Below, in pieces: positions 59,792 to 64,000 of a stretch of 64,000 bases of DNA. The position numbers were made by a program, and so were the translations under genes. Below the pieces are notes generated by a model. The model worked only from the letters and a program-made list of their open reading frames with translations. It had not been told where the DNA came from and ran no database searches. The stretch spans positions 22,308,075 to 22,372,074 of the forward strand of contig NC_026658.2 in the NCBI RefSeq assembly GCF_000004075.3. The letters run 5' to 3'. Positions within the stretch are counted from its first letter, which is position 1, and each line of letters opens with the position of its first letter. This stretch comes from Cucumis sativus (Eukaryota; Streptophyta; Magnoliopsida; Cucurbitales; Cucurbitaceae).

Positions 59792-61270
59792 GGGCCATTT
59801 GGGGAAAGGAAATGAGCAAGGGAGGAAAGGAATAAGAAAAATGGTGGATTAAGTGGAGGAAAGGATAGGATAGGAGATGGATCAAGTGAAATGATTACGA
59901 AGATTATTTATAATTATTGTTTGGAAGAATGATTATTTGGAAAAAAAAAATTGTATTATTTTCATTTGTGTAATTTTTTTATTTATATGTTAACTCCAAT
60001 ATAATAAAAAATACATAATTATTTTTTCTTGGAATTTTTTTTTTTTTTCACAAACCCAATACAAAATAAAAAATGTGCTAATATTTTTTTGCATTTGTGT
60101 AAATTGTTCGTACCCTAAAACCTCTACAACATAAAATTGTATTTAAATTTATTTTTTTAGTTAATTTAAGCGTTCATATAAATTTTGTATTGATTTTTTT
60201 TTTTTGATTTTGATAAATATTTTTTTACTTGTAATGTACACCTAATATACTTTGAAAAGTAAAGTTTTTTTTCCATTTGTACCATAGTTTTTTCTTTTCT
60301 TTTTAACAATAAATCAAGTACACAAAATAAGTGTATTAACTTTTTTTTATTATGTAAAATATGTTTATGAAATTTATATCGTAAATTCAATTCACACCGA
60401 AATTGTATTATTTAATTTTTCATTTGTCTTCAATTTGTAGTTCAATTTAATCCTTTAATCTAATACATTAATTAAAACATGTTCTTTTTTTTTAATTTAT
60501 GGTAAATATTTATTTTTTTCTAGTGCAACCCCGCATGAGAAAGAAATTGAATTACATATGTTTTCAATGTGAGAAATGTTTATGGAATATTTTTCGTAAA
60601 CCAAATACAAACAAAAAAATTGTATTTTTTTTTTTTTTGCGTTTGTCTAAACTTATTTATTTTGTTTGTACTATTTTTCAAAATGACGAAAAATTGTATT
60701 AAAATAATGTTATACTTCATTTCTGCTGTAACTCCAACACACAGCAAATATGTATTAATTTTTAAATTGATTTTGTATTAAAAAACATTTGGATCATACA
60801 TACAATATACAATATAAACAAATTGTATTATTTTTTTTCATTTATGTAAAATATGTTTCTTCAAATTGTACCGTAAATATAATATATAAAAAAATGTATT
60901 TAAAGTTTGTATCATCAATATTTACAATAAAAAAATGTATTTGTTGTTTTTATTTTTTCTTTCATTTATTAATTTTTTTGTTCATAGAAACGATAAGTCT
61001 ATAGAAGATGACTAATTCATTTGGCACAAAGAGAATGAAGAATAAGAGAGGGGGACTAATTTGTTTAGGAAAGAGAATAAATAAAAAGATTAATTTAGAG
61101 AGAAGAAGAAATAAATGAGGAAAGAGAAGGATTATATTGGAAAATGGATGAATTATGTTGGAAAATGAAAGGATTAAGTAGAAAAAATAGATAATAAATG
61201 AGGAAAAAGAAGAATAAGAGGATGAAGGGAAGTATTTTCCCTCTCCTTAATCCTTGCGCCAAACAAGGAC
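59792..61270 (+). repeat. Probable DNA element with inverted ends and internal repeats
   Basis: The left end GGGCCATTTGGGGAAAGGA (59792) and the reverse complement of the right end, GTCCTTGTTTGGCGCAAGGA (61270), are imperfect inverse repeats. Inside, a motif of the form TTGTATTA followed by T-run and CATTTGTGTAAA recurs about eight times between 59947 and 60960. Extended AT and homopolymer runs are present. No coding capacity; perhaps a PIF/Harbinger- or hAT-like non-autonomous element. Confidence 0.45.
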
Positions 61271-62513
61271 TTGGTCCTTTCCTTTATTTTCTTTATAAAA
61301 TATTCGTATTTATAAAATATAATAATAATAATATTTATAAAATATAATAAAATTTGACTATATTTTATAAATAATTTCATTAATTTTTGTTATTTACCAT
61401 CATTTTTCTTTCTTAATATTTTTTTAAGTAAACATCAATCATCTTTAGTTCCTTTGCTTCAGTGCAAGCTCTATGATCTTAGTTTGAGACAAGTTTTGCC
61501 CTTCCAAATTGCTTTTTACCTGCCCTTTGCTAGGGTATTGCGTCAAAGACTGACGTTTTTTTGTGGGTTTAGAGAAAACAAAAAATGAGAAATAAAGGAA
61601 GGAGGACAATCATTAATCGTACCCATAAAACAAACATGGGTAATTTAGTCATGACTTAACAGTTGCTTACCTTACGTATTGTTTAGAGATCATGTACCAT
61701 GTGATGAGTCATCAAATACAACTAGACACAGTGATCTCATAACATGTGATACGTGATTGATTTCCATGTTGTGGTATGTGATTACTTGCTATTGAATATA
61801 GCGATCACTTTTCACCGGGATGTGGTCATTAACATCTATTTAACAATCGGTATGCACTAATGCACTAGCATATGATCTTTAATCTAAGGTTAGCAATCGA
61901 GTTGATTCTTAGCTATGCGGTCGTTAAGTCTACGACTAAACATACCCTTTTATTCTTTTCCTGATTAAGATTGGATGATTGTTCTCTTTCTTTATTCTTT
62001 CTTCTTTTTTTTTTTTTTTTTTTTTTAGCCTTGCTCTAATCCCACCAAAAAAATATCACGTGTCAAATCGAGAGTGCAAAATTTGTACGTAAACAAAATG
62101 AATAAAAGTAATCGATGTTTACTTATTTTCATACTTAATACCGATGCAATAGCATTGAGTGCTGATGGTAGAAAATTGGGGACTAGTAAGTGTTCGTGTT
62201 GAATCAAGAATAATGGTATTGTGTTGAACGAAGTTTAATTTGGTAGTCGTTGAAGAGGAAGAAAAAGAAAGGCATAGGAGAGAGTAAGAGTAGTGCGTTT
62301 AATTTTGAGGGCAAATTTCATATTCCAAAACACTTTTCTAATAAAAGAAATATGCGTTTAGAATGTGCTTATTAAAAAGGTAAATTTTTTGCTATATTTT
62401 ATAAATAATTGGTCAAATTTATCATTTTTGATAATTCTCTCTTTTGAAAACATGGATAATGAAATTATTTCAATCCACCGTTCGCGTTGATCTTAGAATT
62501 TTATTTTATTATT
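61271..62513. other. Intergenic, no gene supported
   Basis: AT-rich sequence with a T21 run at about 62005-62027. The 61690-61920 segment repeats short phrases such as ATGTGAT and GATCAC, but no ordered repeat could be fixed. No frames resemble known proteins. Confidence 0.4.
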
Positions 62514-63036
62514 GGGGAATTGACAAAAATAGGCCAAAAATGGAGTAGATAAAGACTTTTAAGATTGATTGTAAAAAAGTTGACATTTAGGATAAATTGA
62601 AGGTGAAATGACGAAAATACCCTTATTTCAGATTAAACATTTCAATTTAAGAACCTGCGAGATGTCTGCGAGATGTTTGCGAGATAAAATAATAATAATA
62701 ATAAATTGCTAACATCCTTTGAAACATCTCTAAAACAACCTTAAATCAACTTGATACATTTAAGATGCAAATATATATACATATAACACAATTTATATTC
62801 GGATTTTTAAAAAAAATAAAACAATTAAAACAATTTATTATTATTATTATTTTATCAAGCAAACATCTGGTAAACATCTCGCACACATCTCGCAGGTTCT
62901 TAAATTGAAAGGTTGAACATGAAATGAGGGTATTTTCGTCATTTTACCTCCAATTTGTCCTAAATGTCAACATTTTTACAATCAATCCTAAAAGTCTTTA
63001 TCTACCCCATTTTTGGCCTATTTTTGTCAATTTCCC
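62514..63036. mobile_element. Foldback non-autonomous MULE with 9-bp target duplication
   Basis: Two arms, 62514-62708 and 62831-63036, are inverted copies of each other over about 195-206 bases with scattered mismatches. The ends are GGGGAATTGAC and, inverted, GGGAAATTGAC. TTTATTATT flanks it on both sides (62505-62513 and 63037-63045), a perfect 9-bp duplication as made by Mutator-type transposases. The central loop is about 120 bases and the element carries no gene, so it would need transposase from elsewhere. The right end lies about 250 bases upstream of the seed maturation gene start. Confidence 0.88.
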
Positions 63037-63289
63037 TTTATTATTTTGGTCAGTTTTAAACTTTAGTAAAAAAAATAAAACAGTTTGTTGAAATTCTTAT
63101 GGATTATCAGAGAGACACGAAGGCAACGAGTCATCGCAATGAGACGTACCTGTCAATAACTCAGCGTGCGGCTTCTCTTCTTCGTGTCATCATATTCGCC
63201 TAATACGCCAATTCCAAAACCCAATCCGTCATCTCCAATATTAATCACGAGATACAGAGATCGTGCTGGAGTGAAGTGAATCAACAATA

Positions 63290-63562
63290 ATGGCGAAGAG
63301 CAAAGACGATATAACATACGGTACTGCTCAAGCTAAATTATCCGAAGATGAAGCCCTAAGAGTCGCTTACAAGCACGGTACGCCGCTCGAATCGGGGAAA
63401 ATTGCGGACTCCGATACTGTCGATCTGTTTTCCAGTGCACACAAAATTGCTCGAGATACTTCTGACGGTCGATCTTCCGCGGCCGCTACTCAATCAATTT
63501 CATCCAATCAGGTGCATCACAGCGGCGATGCTAATGATAAAGAAGCTGGGAAGGGGATGTGA
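63290..63562 (+). CDS. Small seed maturation (LEA-like) protein, At2g21820-like
   Basis: A 90-residue hydrophilic protein: MAKSKDDITYGTAQAKLSED, EALRVAYKHGTPLESGKIAD and VDLFSSAHKIARD, with a low-complexity Ser/Ala/Gly/Asp tail. No signal peptide or membrane segment. The conserved first 55 residues match, from memory, small plant 'seed maturation proteins' such as At2g21820, which accumulate late in embryogenesis and are thought to help in desiccation tolerance. A single exon with start ATG in context ACAATAATGG (A at -3, G at +4). The upstream 200 bases show no clear ACGTG-type ABRE core. The biochemical role is unknown. Confidence 0.75.
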   Translation: MAKSKDDITYGTAQAKLSEDEALRVAYKHGTPLESGKIADSDTVDLFSSAHKIARDTSDGRSSAAATQSISSNQVHHSGDANDKEAGKGM

Positions 63563-64000
63563 TACTGCCGATCCTTCCGCCGGGCGCCGGTTCGGTTGAA
63601 TCGGAGCGGCGAGATGTTTGCTCTAGCTTAAGGAATCGCTACTCTTTGAGGTTTATAAGCAGGCAAAGAGTAATAAGTTTGTAGTTTGTAAGGATATACG
63701 TTGGGGAATTGATATGAATTCCGTTAGGACAAAAACTCAACATTTCTATTCTAGAAGTTTGATTTCGCTACCTTAATTTTGTTGATTTAAATTCGTTTTA
63801 TCACAAAAATTTTAGATAGATTCTAAAAATCTTAAATAAAAATGATTTATTGTCATCTAACACTACTTTTTTATCATAAAAAGTTCAAACGAATTAATCC
63901 GGAAATGGAAATTAAAATTAAATTATACGAATTTAAAAATAGATATGGCAAAATAAAAAAACCAACCAAAAGATAATAAAAGAAAGGGAAAACGACTTCA
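63563..64000 (+). other. 3' UTR and flank of the seed maturation gene
   Basis: GC-moderate sequence to about 63700, probably 3' UTR, followed by AT-rich sequence to the window end. No further gene is recognised. Confidence 0.5.

Overview
The window is nuclear DNA from a flowering plant. The sequence is AT-rich, genes are split by GT-AG introns, and cytosolic triosephosphate isomerase, RRP4, RPL41, a P-class PPR protein and a TRM/DUF4378 protein are typical eudicot genes. Several repeats (short CTATCA/GATAGAC repeats near 40.5 kb, a GGGAAATTGACAAAAATAG foldback element, MULEs with a DUF1985-type gene) resemble repeats I associate with Cucurbitaceae such as melon, cucumber or gourds. That family assignment is from memory and was not searched.

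Layout. 1-1.3 kb: probable 5' leader and promoter of a minus-strand gene whose body lies left of the window. 2.3-10.1 kb: nested repeats, in which a broken Mutator-like (MULE) transposase gene is split by a copia fragment that is itself split by an unclassified 1.6-kb repeat; a second copy of that repeat lies inverted at 8.56-10.1 kb. 10.8-13.4 kb: RRP4 exosome gene (minus, 7 coding exons), with a short possible gene upstream (14.1-14.4 kb). 14.66-17.43 kb: two adjacent related terminal-inverted-repeat-like units, then a partial copia LTR. 17.4-21.7 kb: decayed MULE with a plus-strand DUF1985-type region and a minus-strand mudrA transposase. 23.1-23.5 kb: 94-bp tandem repeat. 24.0-27.3 kb: cytosolic triosephosphate isomerase (plus, 9 exons), with an LTR-like insert in intron 7. 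30.0-31.6 kb: decayed CACTA (TNP2) transposase. 32.3-35.9 kb: TRM/DUF4378 gene (minus, 4 coding exons). 38.6-38.9 kb: CACTA terminus. 40.3 kb: interstitial telomere-like repeat. 41.7-42.3 kb: Snapin-like BLOC-1 subunit gene (plus). 42.4-49.0 kb: LINE-like remnant, 5'-truncated copia and 5'-truncated Ty3 chromovirus, all minus. 49.3-53.2 kb: microsatellite and solo-LTR-like repeats. 54.4-55.2 kb: RPL41. 57.6-59.3 kb: intronless chloroplast PPR gene. 59.8-61.3 kb: internally repetitive probable DNA element. 62.5-63.0 kb: foldback MULE with 9-bp target duplication. 63.29-63.56 kb: small seed maturation (LEA-like) protein.

The host genes are unrelated housekeeping or organelle genes: RNA decay (RRP4), glycolysis (TPI), translation (RPL41), organelle RNA processing (PPR), microtubule/division-plane organisation (TRM), endosomal sorting (Snapin-like) and seed desiccation (SMP). 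They do not form a pathway or cluster. Roughly half of the window is transposon-derived by my reading. I found no convincing undescribed system. The most notable material is the MULE with a captured DUF1985-type gene, the nested insertions and duplication scars, and foldback elements close to genes.
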